Source: Actinomyces oris (GTDB lineage Bacteria; Actinomycetota; Actinomycetes; Actinomycetales; Actinomycetaceae). From it: 44,347 bases of DNA. This document shows, one piece after another, positions 27,181 to 34,979 of the stretch; position 1 is the stretch's first letter, and every line of letters starts with the position of its first letter. The DNA lies in the NCBI RefSeq assembly GCF_001937445.1, contig NZ_MSKS01000025.1, positions 95,349 through 139,695 on the forward strand, written 5' to 3'. Under the pieces are notes generated by a model. That model saw only the letters and a list, made by a program, of their open reading frames with translations. It searched no databases and was not told the DNA's origin. A program made the translations under genes and the position numbers.

Positions 27181-27681
27181 CGTTCCTCCCTTGTCCTGTC
27201 ATGGCCGCGGTGATGTCACGGCGGCCGAATCAGTGGTCGATAGGTGGTTTGTCGGCGGACGGAGCTGCACGGCGGCGAGCCGCCACAGGACCGCCGTAAG
27301 AAGTACCCGGGAAGATGCTGGGAGAGCCTCCGAGGCCCTGACCAAGGTCAGGTGCAACCGGAAGAAGTCCGACGACGTCGCCCCGGCAGGGCCGACCCCG
27401 ATGCCTTCTTCACTGCTGGGGCGGGGGTCCTCAGGGCCCTCGCCCGTCACACGGTTCCGGTGAAAGACTCACCACATCACCCGCTCCCCCGCGTCTGAGG
27501 ATTCCAGGCGTGGCCGGGGGCGCAGCGAAGGCTACTACAGTCACCGAGACCTCAGCGTGATCTTACAGTTAGGGTTGGGCCGTAACCTTTCAGCATCCGC
27601 CGGGCCATACGGCCCACGGTGTCCAACGGGCCGCCGGAACCGATCAGATCCAGATCATCCCCAGACCAGATGAGGAGCAGC
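27181..27681. other. Gene-free divergent region between two glycan genes
   Basis: About 500 nt separate the minus-strand ligase-like gene from the plus-strand Wzz-like gene. The AT-richer patch 27555-27590 (CTTACAGTTAGGGTTGGG, then GTAACC) has an imperfect GGTT/AACC inversion. GGGCC-atac-GGCCC lies at 27602-27615. Both are candidate promoter or operator sites for the plus-strand gene. No coding frame is convincing. Confidence 0.4.
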
Positions 27682-29955
27682 GTGCAGCCGTCGCAGATCC
27701 TTCACGCCATCCGCAGGAACCTTGTCGCCTGCCTCGTCATCCTGCTCGTGTGCATCCTGACCGGGCTGGGAGTGGCCCTGGCAACGAAGCCGGTCGCAGT
27801 GGCCACCACGACCCTGGGCATCCAGCCCAAGTCCAAGGAGACCCCGTCCTTCTCCACCCAGGCCAAGGACCTCATGCCGACCCTCGTGGAGCTCTCCACG
27901 AGCCCGAAGGTCCTCGATCCGGCGGCGGCCAACCTGAACATGGAGACCACCGATCTGGCGCAGGCGCTGACGGTCACCAACCCGCCCGAGACCCTGGTCC
28001 TGTCCATCACCGCCAAGGCCGGCAGCAAGCAGGAGGCTGTCGACATGGCCCAGGCGACGGCCGACTCGCTCAACAAGGAGCTCTCCTCCGGTGAGCTGCT
28101 GGGCAAGCAGGCCCTGGGCATGACGACGAGCACCACCTCGCCCGCCACCACGGCCAACACCACCATGGAGCGTCCCGGCGCCCGAGCCGCGGCGATCTCC
28201 GGGCTGCTGCTGGGTCTTCTGGCCTCCGTGTCCTATGCGATGTTCCGTCACCGTCGTGACAGCGGCCTTGGCGGCGACAGTGGCGCCGAGAACCGTCCCG
28301 GGCGTATGGCGGCCGCACTGAACACCCTGAGGCAGAAGACCTCGGACCTGCTGCGACCGAGCCAGCAGCCGCCCGCGCAGCCTCAGATGCAGGCGCAGCC
28401 GCCCTACCAGTATCAGCAGCTCCCGGCCCCATCCCAGGTCCCGGCCTCCTCCGAGGTCTCTGGCATCCAGGCTCCCGGCACCATGGCCCCACAGGAGGCC
28501 CCCACCTCGATGCCGTCTCCCGTCTCGGCGCCCATGCTGCCAGCCTCGACGTCGACCCCGGCACCCCCGGCACCGGCGTCTCAACCGACGGCTTCATCCG
28601 CACCGGTCCCGGCCTTCCCGACCCCGCAGTCGCCGCAGCAGACGACCGCAATGCCCGCGTTCTCCGACTCCGCGTACTCGGCAGCCCAGCCAGTGCCCTA
28701 CGCCCAGGAGCCGGTGTCTTCCGCACAAGAGCCGGTCGACTCCCCGGTGCCGACGCCGCCTCAGGCCTTCCCGGTGCCCGCCACGTCGTCAACGCACTCC
28801 CCCGTCTCCATGAGTGCGGCGCCGCTGTCTGCGGCCTCGGCGGCCTCGGTCTCCGATCAGTCCTCGACACAGCCCCCCACCCAGGGCCCCACCCCAGCCC
28901 CCGCGCACAGCTTCACCTCCGGAATCACCTCCGCCATGCAGCGTCAGCAGGCCGACCGGCCCGCGCCGGCCACCCCGGCCGGGACCATGTCGGCCGGGAC
29001 CGCCTCATCCCAGTCGGCCTCTGAGGTCACCGCCCCCTACCGGCACGCGCCACTACCCCCGCCGCAGCCCACCCCCGCCGACCTGACGGTGCCGGCCTCC
29101 CCGTCGATCGCGGTGCAGCCCTACACGGCCGCCCCGGCCTCCGGGAGCCACCGTTTCCCGGGCGCACCGGACGGCCCCACCCGCCGCAGCACCGCCCTGC
29201 CCACCGGGCAGACCGTCTCCGGCTCCTCTGCCTCCCCGGCCTCCTCCGCCCCCTTGGCGGGGTCCTCCTACCAGTACCCTCCGGCGCCGGCATCGACTCA
29301 GGCACCTGCCCCGATGTCCTCCCCCACCGATTCCCTCACCTCCACGCCGACCACCGGCCGTCGGCGTGTTTCCGCGCCGACGTCGAGCTCCGCGCCGAGC
29401 GTGCCCACTCGGCGGCGCATCACCTCGCCGTCGGCAGACCGCCCGGCGTCGCCGACCGGCTGGCAAGACGCCTCCTCCCTTCCCACGACGACGGGCCGGC
29501 GCCGGGTCCAGGCGGATTCCTCGGCCCTCGAGCCCGCAGCCGGCGCTGAGGACTCACGCGCCGCGGCGCGCACGCAGGCCCCGGCCTCCGAGACCGGCTC
29601 CCCCACCGCCCCTTCGACGTCGATGCGTCAGCAGGCGCCCTCGCGCCGGCAGACCCTGGCTCGACGCCGGCGGATGTCCAAGCCGCGGCTGACTCTCGTG
29701 ACGCCGCTGTCCGAGGAGTCCTCCAGCGAGCAGACCCGCCATCTCACGCCGGTGTCGGCGTCGGCGGGTGGGCGCCACCGCAGTCCTGATCCGCCGGACG
29801 CCCCGCCGCCGCCTCCGCCGCCGTCGATCCGGCCCAGCCAACAGATGGCCTCGGCGTCCTCGGCCTCCTCAGCGGCCCGGCACTCCGCCTCAGCCTCGGC
29901 GGCCTCCGCGGCCTCAGCCGGTCACCGCAGGCAGTCAACGCGCCGCTCCTGGTGA
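27682..29955 (+). CDS. Wzz/YveK-like protein with ~570-residue disordered tail
   Basis: A 757-residue protein. Residues 1-190 form a chain-length-regulator module: MQPSQILHAIRRN, membrane helix 13-35, an extracytoplasmic domain with MPTLVELSTSPKVLD, and a second helix 167-187 (AAAISGLLLGLLASVSYAM). This part is paralogous to the protein at 37199 (MDPETLIIALRKN, MPTLVEIGTS). Everything after FRHRR is low-complexity Pro/Ser/Ala/Thr, predicted to be cytoplasmic. It contains arginine clusters GRRRV (559), TRRRI (577), GRRRV (605) and ARRRRM (661). No tyrosine-kinase domain follows. GTG 27682 is favoured by AGGAG just upstream. Control of glycan length is inferred; the tail may be a binding or phosphorylation platform. 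Confidence 0.75.
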   Translation: MQPSQILHAIRRNLVACLVILLVCILTGLGVALATKPVAVATTTLGIQPKSKETPSFSTQAKDLMPTLVELSTSPKVLDPAAANLNMETTDLAQALTVTNPPETLVLSITAKAGSKQEAVDMAQATADSLNKELSSGELLGKQALGMTTSTTSPATTANTTMERPGARAAAISGLLLGLLASVSYAMFRHRRDSGLGGDSGAENRPGRMAAALNTLRQKTSDLLRPSQQPPAQPQMQAQPPYQYQQLPAPSQVPASSEVSGIQAPGTMAPQEAPTSMPSPVSAPMLPASTSTPAPPAPASQPTASSAPVPAFPTPQSPQQTTAMPAFSDSAYSAAQPVPYAQEPVSSAQEPVDSPVPTPPQAFPVPATSSTHSPVSMSAAPLSAASAASVSDQSSTQPPTQGPTPAPAHSFTSGITSAMQRQQADRPAPATPAGTMSAGTASSQSASEVTAPYRHAPLPPPQPTPADLTVPASPSIAVQPYTAAPASGSHRFPGAPDGPTRRSTALPTGQTVSGSSASPASSAPLAGSSYQYPPAPASTQAPAPMSSPTDSLTSTPTTGRRRVSAPTSSSAPSVPTRRRITSPSADRPASPTGWQDASSLPTTTGRRRVQADSSALEPAAGAEDSRAAARTQAPASETGSPTAPSTSMRQQAPSRRQTLARRRRMSKPRLTLVTPLSEESSSEQTRHLTPVSASAGGRHRSPDPPDAPPPPPPPSIRPSQQMASASSASSAARHSASASAASAASAGHRRQSTRRSW

Positions 29956-29973
29956 GCCGGCCACCGGTACCAT

Positions 29974-30020
29974 CGTCAAGGGCGGGTCCGATGCTTGAAA
30001 CATCGGACCCGCCCTTGACG
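29974..30020. terminator. Bidirectional terminator between convergent genes
   Basis: Perfect 20-bp arms (29974-29993 and 30001-30020), built on GTCAAGGGCGGGTCCGATG, flank the loop CTTGAAA between the Wzz-like gene and the convergent beta-propeller gene. There is no U-tract on either side, as often seen in high-GC actinobacteria. Confidence 0.85.
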
Positions 30021-30072
30021 TCTGCAGCGAACCGCTAAACAGGTCCCGGCCAGGGGCCACGCCCCGAGCCGC

Positions 30073-31974
30073 TCAGTTGTCGTCCTCGTCGTCGGCCTGG
30101 TCGTCGTCGGCCTGCTTATTGCCGCCCTGGTCCGCGTTCTCGGCGTTCGCCTTCTTGTCCTGCTTCTCCTTGTTGTTCTGCGCCGTCTTAGGGACCGCGA
30201 CGCTCGGGATCTGGGCGGTGATGGTGTTGCCGCTGGGGTCGGAGACCACCAGGCGGTAGGTGTGATCGCCAGGCGAGCAGGTGGTGTCCTCCAGGTTGTG
30301 GCTCTTGAGCGCCCAGCGGGTGTCGCTGATCTTCTCGGTGGCCACCGGCGTGGCCTCGTCATCCCGGTAGAGGCTGTAGGTCAGGGTCGGGTCGTCGCGG
30401 TCCCAGGTGGCTTTGAACCCGACCCTCACCGAGCCCGAGGTCGTCACCTCCGCCTTGGCGGCCAGGGTCTCGGCCTTGCCCTCGGGGGGCAGCGTGGGCT
30501 GGCCCGCACGTCTGGGGTAGCGCACGATCCCTTGCTGGGTCGTGCCGTTGGCCTCGACGAACTCACCCACCATGAGGATGTAGGAGTCGGTGACGTCGAT
30601 CTTGTAGGCGGCCTGGGACATGCCCGTGTACTTGCCCGCCTCCAAATCCGGGTACCAGCCGATGATCGTGGGGCTCTTGTAGCCCGACGTCGACCAGTCC
30701 TGGTAGCCGTTGACGACGCCCTGGTGGCGGATGGTGATGTCGGCGCTGTTGGTGAAGGCCATGGCCCGCACGTACAGGGGGTGCGGACCGTCCTTGCGAA
30801 CCTCGGGCATGTTGGGGAACCCGTAGATGGTCTCGCAGGAGTGGGCGTGCCCCACCGTGTAGACGGTGTCCTTGGTGGGGGCGATCCCGTAAGTGTCACC
30901 GTGGCAGGGCTCGAGCCAGATGAGGTTGCCGTCCCAGTCCGCCCTGAAGCTCCCCTCAAGGTTGGCCTCATCGAGACGTCCGACGGCGGAGTAGGCGGTG
31001 CCGTAGAAACCGTCGTCGTCGACGGCGATGTCGAAGATGGCGGCGTGCTCACCGGCCGTGCGCACGGTGTCGTTGACGGGCATGGGCAGCATCTCACCGG
31101 TGGAGGCGCTCAGGAGCGCCATCCCGTAGCCGGGTTTGCTCGAGCCGTTGACCGAGGAGAAGGAGCCGCCGATGACGACCTTGGAGTGGTCCGGGGAGAC
31201 CTCGATCGCGTAGACCTGGGCGTTGGGGCCCTCTGCGGAGGCCGTCCAGTTCAACAGCTGACCGGTGGAGGCCTTGAGGGCGGCCAGCCTGACACGCGGT
31301 TGACCGTTCACCTTGGTGAAGTAGCCCCCGGCGTAGAGGGTGTCGCCGGCGACCGCAATATCCTTGACGGTCGTGTTGAACATGGGCCTGAAGGAGGAGA
31401 TGAGGGTTCCGTGCCCCTGGGTGAGGTCGAAGGCCGCCAGGCGGCTGTGCCACTCGCCGTTGACCTTGTCGAACTCCCCGGCGACGTAGAGGGTCTTGCC
31501 GTCCTGGGAGACGGCCAGGCTGCGTCCTGGCCCGTTGAGGGTGGGGGCGAAGTCCTCGATGAGCTTGCCGGTGTTGAGGTCGTAGGCCAGGATGTTGGAG
31601 CGCGCGATCTGCTGCTGCTTCTTGGGGGCGCCGGCCGGGCGGGCGTTGTCGAAGCTGCCGACGACATAGACCACGTCGCCGACGACGAGCTGTCCCCAGG
31701 CGACGCCGTCGATCTGCACCGTGGGCAGGGGCGCGGCCGTGTACGCGGGCTCCCGGGAGGACTGACCGGAGGGGTCGGTACCCGCAGCACCGCCGCCCCC
31801 GTTGTCGCCGACATTGCCGGAGCCGTCACCCTGGTCGTTCCCATCGACATCGGCGTCGGCCTCCTGAGCCGTGGCCACCGGTGCGGCGGGAGTCAGGACG
31901 ACCATCGAGGCGAGCAGCAGCGGCAGGAGGGACAGGATGATGGCAAGACGAGGGATGGTGGAGAGACGACGCAC
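30073..31974 (-). CDS. Secreted beta-propeller protein with Fn3-like domain
   Basis: A 633-residue exported protein. The signal peptide is RRLSTIPRLAIILSLLPLLL with likely cleavage after PVATAQ. An acidic Gly/Asp linker follows. Next comes a propeller of repeated blades such as VVGDVVYVVGSFDNARP, DGKTLYVAGEFDKVNGE, AGDTLYAGGYFTKVNGQ and SKVVIGGSFSSVNGS (delta-60/DUF5122 style). A C-terminal Fn3-like domain (VRVGFKATWDRDDPTLTYSLYRD) and a Lys/Asn then Asp-rich tail end the protein. There is no LPxTG motif or membrane anchor. GTG 31974 has GGAGG just upstream. The neighbourhood suggests a glycan- or wall-associated role, but the ligand is unknown. Confidence 0.8.
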   Translation of the reverse strand: MRRLSTIPRLAIILSLLPLLLASMVVLTPAAPVATAQEADADVDGNDQGDGSGNVGDNGGGGAAGTDPSGQSSREPAYTAAPLPTVQIDGVAWGQLVVGDVVYVVGSFDNARPAGAPKKQQQIARSNILAYDLNTGKLIEDFAPTLNGPGRSLAVSQDGKTLYVAGEFDKVNGEWHSRLAAFDLTQGHGTLISSFRPMFNTTVKDIAVAGDTLYAGGYFTKVNGQPRVRLAALKASTGQLLNWTASAEGPNAQVYAIEVSPDHSKVVIGGSFSSVNGSSKPGYGMALLSASTGEMLPMPVNDTVRTAGEHAAIFDIAVDDDGFYGTAYSAVGRLDEANLEGSFRADWDGNLIWLEPCHGDTYGIAPTKDTVYTVGHAHSCETIYGFPNMPEVRKDGPHPLYVRAMAFTNSADITIRHQGVVNGYQDWSTSGYKSPTIIGWYPDLEAGKYTGMSQAAYKIDVTDSYILMVGEFVEANGTTQQGIVRYPRRAGQPTLPPEGKAETLAAKAEVTTSGSVRVGFKATWDRDDPTLTYSLYRDDEATPVATEKISDTRWALKSHNLEDTTCSPGDHTYRLVVSDPSGNTITAQIPSVAVPKTAQNNKEKQDKKANAENADQGGNKQADDDQADDEDDN

Positions 31975-32285
31975 GGAAACCTCCGGTACATATGGCGAGC
32001 AACGCGCAGGCGGATCACGGCACACCGTTGGCATCAGGGCGAATAAGACTCACTTGAGTCGCCGGTCAAATGCCTGTGATAACGATTAATTTAACTGGTA
32101 GCGCCTGTCAGTTCTGGGAGCACGTCCACTCATGCGGAACACGAAGAGAGAACGAAAAGGACACAAATCGATGACGGCACCACGCTACGCGACCACAGGG
32201 TCGGATTGCAACATAATCGTTATCTGAAGGGTGTTCCACGCCCTGAGCACGACTCACCGCCATGGTGAGCTAGCTCCATATGAGA
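31975..32285. other. AT-rich upstream region of the beta-propeller gene
   Basis: This region is distinctly AT-richer than its surroundings (for example 32078-32096). It should contain the minus-strand promoter of the propeller gene. It holds the paired sites described separately. No coding frame is supported. Confidence 0.5.
32078..32224. promoter_or_regulatory. Paired GATAACGATTA operator-like sites
   Basis: GATAACGATTA (32078-32088) and its exact inverse TAATCGTTATC (32214-32224) lie about 135 nt apart upstream of the beta-propeller gene. The flanking T/C-rich context is partly shared (tGTGATAACG; CTTCAGATAACG). The motif resembles LacI-family operators with an AACG centre. Two sites that far apart could support a repression loop. 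Confidence 0.45.
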
Positions 32286-32323
32286 CGCCCTCACCGGGCC
32301 CCGGTCAGGGGCCGGCGAGGGCG
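32286..32323 (-). terminator. prs terminator hairpin
   Basis: GCCCTCACCGGGCCCC (32287-32302) pairs with GGGGCCGGCGAGGGC (32308-32322), with one mismatch and one bulge around a 5-nt loop. It lies about 70 nt after the prs stop codon on the minus strand. Confidence 0.65.
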
Positions 32324-32394
32324 GGATCACGAAGGCCGGAGTCGGTGCGCGGCGGGCTCATGCGGGTTCTGAGACCCGCACGGACCTGCCGGTC

Positions 32395-33387
32395 TCAGGC
32401 GCCGGCGACGCCGACAGTGTCGAAGAGGGAGGCCACCGAGCCGTCGTCGAAGACGGCCTTGATGGCCCGGGCCAGCAGCGGCGCGATCGGCAGGATGGTC
32501 AGCTGGTCGAAGCGCTTGCCGGCGGGGATCGGCAGAGTGTCGGTGACGATGACCTCGCGGGCCCCGCAGGTGGAGAGCCGGTCCACGGCCGGCCCGGAGA
32601 GCACCCCGTGGGTCGCGGCGACGATGACGTCCTTGGCGCCGGAGTCCAGGAGCACCTGGACGGCCTTGGCGATGGTGCCGCCGGTGTCGATCATGTCATC
32701 GACCAGGACGCAGGAGCGCCCCTCGACGTCGCCGACGACGCGGTTGGCCACCGACTCGTTGGGGCGGGTGACGTCGCGGGTCTTGTGGACGAAGGCCAGC
32801 GGGGTGCCGCCCAGCTGGTTGGCCCAGCGCTCGGCCACCCGGATACGGCCGGCGTCGGGGGAGACGACGGCGGCGTTGGCGGGGTCGACGCGGGTGCGCA
32901 CGTAGTCCACGAGCACCGGCTGGGCCCACAGGTGGTCCCAGGGGCCGTCGAAGAAGCCCTGCTCCTGAGAGGTGTGCAGGTCCACGCTCATGAGGCGGTC
33001 GGCGCCGGCGGTCTTGTAGAGGTCCGCCACAAGGCGGGCGCTGATGGGCTCACGCCCCAGGTGCTTCTTGTCCTGACGGGCGTAGGGGAAGAAGGGGGCC
33101 ACCACGGTGATGCGCTTGGCGGAGGCGCGCTTGAGGGCGTCAACCATGATGAGCTGCTCCATGAGCCAGTCGTTGACGCGGTCGCCGTGGGACTGGACGA
33201 CGAACACGTCGCAGCCGCGCACCGACTCGTTGAAACGGACGTAGGTCTCCCCGTTGGCGAAGTCGTAGGCCGTGGAGGACAGCACCTCGGTGCCGAGCTC
33301 ACTGGCCACGTCCCGGGCGAGCTCGGGATGGGCGCGCCCGGAGACGACGACCAGCCGTTTCTCACCCTTGGTAATGATGCCCGTCAT
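32395..33387 (-). CDS. prs: Ribose-phosphate pyrophosphokinase
   Basis: A 330-residue PRPP synthase (ribose 5-phosphate plus ATP gives PRPP), feeding purine, pyrimidine, histidine and decaprenylphosphoryl-arabinose pathways. Class I motifs are FANGETYVRFNESVRG, FFPYARQDKKHLGREPISARLVADL, MSVDLHTSQEQGFF, VVSPDAGRIRVAERW and the PRPP loop CVLVDDMIDTGGT. The length is normal. ATG 33387 is preceded by AAGGGA at some distance. It lies 137 nt downstream of the GlmU-like gene on the same strand, the classical glmU-prs order of Gram-positive bacteria. Confidence 0.97.
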   Translation of the reverse strand: MTGIITKGEKRLVVVSGRAHPELARDVASELGTEVLSSTAYDFANGETYVRFNESVRGCDVFVVQSHGDRVNDWLMEQLIMVDALKRASAKRITVVAPFFPYARQDKKHLGREPISARLVADLYKTAGADRLMSVDLHTSQEQGFFDGPWDHLWAQPVLVDYVRTRVDPANAAVVSPDAGRIRVAERWANQLGGTPLAFVHKTRDVTRPNESVANRVVGDVEGRSCVLVDDMIDTGGTIAKAVQVLLDSGAKDVIVAATHGVLSGPAVDRLSTCGAREVIVTDTLPIPAGKRFDQLTILPIAPLLARAIKAVFDDGSVASLFDTVGVAGA

Positions 33388-33460
33388 GACGTGGTTCCCT
33401 TCTCACGGCCGGTGCGGCCCTCGATGTGACTGTTGGAGACGGAGGTGAAGGTCAGTGATC

Positions 33461-33507
33461 GCTTCGGCCGGCAGGGCCGTGAGAGCCCGACCGGTCGGGG
33501 CCGAAGC
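33461..33507. terminator. Hairpin between the GlmU-like gene and prs
   Basis: GCTTCGGCC (33461-33469) pairs with GGCCGAAGC (33499-33507). The palindrome CCCGACCGGTCGGG (33486-33499) offers an alternative fold. It could attenuate transcription from the GlmU-like gene into prs. Confidence 0.4.
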
Positions 33508-33524
33508 TGCGGAGCGCTCATGCC

Positions 33525-34517
33525 TCAGGCCTGGGCGGCGTCGGCGTCGAGCTGGCTGAAAGGGGCCACGACGCAGCCGGCCGGGATGACGGCGTCGGTG
33601 AGGATCGCGTAGGCGCCCACGCGGGCACCCTGGCCGACCCGGGTGGTTCCGCGCACGAGGACGCCCTGCTCGAGGGTGACGTCCTGGGCGAGCTCGGCGG
33701 TGACGTCCACCCAGGTGGAGGCCGGGTCGACGACGCCGACGCCCTGGGCCATCCAGTCGGCCAGGACGCGGCGGTTGAGCTCGGCGCCGAGCTCGGCGAG
33801 CTGGGCGCGGTCATTGCAGCCCTCGACGAGCCAGTGGTCGGCGACGACCAGCGCACTGGTGGACCGCCCGGCCCGGTGAGCATGGGCGACGACGTCGGTG
33901 AGGTAGACCTCACCCTGGTCGTTGTCCGTGCCCAGGGTCGCCAGGGCAGTGCGCAGGTGGGCGGCGTCGAAGACGTAGACGCCGGCGTTGATCTCGCGGA
34001 TGGCGCGCTGGGCCTCGCTGGCGTCGCGCTGCTCGACGACGGCCGAGACGGTGCCGTCGGCCTCGCGCACGACGCGCCCGTAGCCGGTGGGGTCCGCGAG
34101 CTCGGTGGTCAGCAGGGTGACGGCATCCCCGCGCTCGTTGTGCTGGGCCAGCAGCTCCTTCAGGGTGGCGGTGTCCAGCAGCGGGACGTCCCCGCTGGTG
34201 ACGACGACGGGCCCGTCCAGGTCCTCGGGCAGGGCGGCCAGCCCGCAGGCGACGGCCCGCCCGGTGCCGGAGACCTCGTCCTGGTCGGCCGGGACGGCGT
34301 CGGGGGCGACCTCGGCGAGGTGGGCGATGACGGCGTCGCGCTCGTGACGCACGACGACGACGAGGTGCTGGGGCTCGAGCCCCCTGGCTGCGGTGACGGC
34401 GTGGTCCACCAGGCTGCGACCACCGATCCGGTGCAGGACCTTGGGGGTGACCGATCGCATACGAGTTCCCTTGCCTGCGGCCATGACGATGACGGCGGCG
34501 GGTGCGGTTGGCGTCAC
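33525..34517 (-). CDS. glmU: GlmU-like UDP-GlcNAc pyrophosphorylase lacking most of the acetyltransferase domain
   Basis: A 330-residue nucleotidyltransferase. The N-terminal domain has VIVMAAGKGTRMRSVTPKVLHRIGGRSL, the Mg/UTP region VTSGDVPLLD, DEVSGTGRA, DPTGYGRVVR, EINAGVYVFD and NDQGEVYLTDVV, so it should convert GlcNAc-1-phosphate and UTP to UDP-GlcNAc. Bifunctional GlmU proteins are about 450-480 residues. Here only a few left-handed-helix turns (VDVTAELAQDVTLEQGVLVRG) remain, and the acetyl-CoA-binding and catalytic part is absent. The terminal sequence looks intact rather than broken. The start is GTG 34517 with GAGG upstream. A separate GlcN-1-P acetyltransferase is expected elsewhere. 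Confidence 0.85.
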   Translation of the reverse strand: MTPTAPAAVIVMAAGKGTRMRSVTPKVLHRIGGRSLVDHAVTAARGLEPQHLVVVVRHERDAVIAHLAEVAPDAVPADQDEVSGTGRAVACGLAALPEDLDGPVVVTSGDVPLLDTATLKELLAQHNERGDAVTLLTTELADPTGYGRVVREADGTVSAVVEQRDASEAQRAIREINAGVYVFDAAHLRTALATLGTDNDQGEVYLTDVVAHAHRAGRSTSALVVADHWLVEGCNDRAQLAELGAELNRRVLADWMAQGVGVVDPASTWVDVTAELAQDVTLEQGVLVRGTTRVGQGARVGAYAILTDAVIPAGCVVAPFSQLDADAAQA

Positions 34518-34710
34518 GTGTCCTCTTCTCACAGGTTCGCGCCCGGGCTCCCGACGTCTCCGGCCATGACCGGGCGGAGGCCGGGGACGGACTCCAACGG
34601 TTTCTGAAATCAGGTACGGATGGACGGTTGGCGCGTATCCCGCCGGCGACCGGATGACCGCAGTCGGGCGTGAGAGCGAGGGAACCCCAACGCCGCTCAT
34701 GCTACGCCGC

Positions 34711-34781
34711 TCCGCCCCCAGGATTCGAACCCGGGCCTCAAGGCTCCAAAGGCCTGCGTGCTGCCGCTACACCAGGGCGGA
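34711..34781 (-). tRNA. tRNA-Gln (UUG)
   Basis: On the minus strand the acceptor arms TCCGCCC/GGGCGGA pair perfectly. The D-arm GTG-TAGCGGCAG-CAC and T-arm CCGGG-TTCGAAT-CCTGG are canonical. The anticodon loop CTTTGGA gives anticodon TTG. The anticodon stem CAGGC/GCCTT has a C-T mismatch at its first pair. The 3' CCA is not encoded. It is 71 nt long and lies upstream of the GlmU-like gene. Confidence 0.93.
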
Positions 34782-34979
34782 AGGACACATCCCGGCCCGG
34801 GCCCGACGGCGAGGGGCGAGACGCCGGGACAGTCTCTCACGTCCCGGTCGCACTCGGCACCTTCGCGGCAACTCAGCGCGCCCCGGTCGCGCCCGGCACC
34901 GGGCCTCGCACCTGCACGGGGCGCATGCCACACTCCTCGGACTTCGCGGTCGGCCGGGAGGACAGGGCAGGATGGGGGC

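Noticed and set aside
27199-27450. 83-codon minus-strand frame upstream of the ligase-like gene
   Set aside because: No recognised motif and it sits in the expected promoter region; a leader peptide cannot be excluded but nothing supports it.
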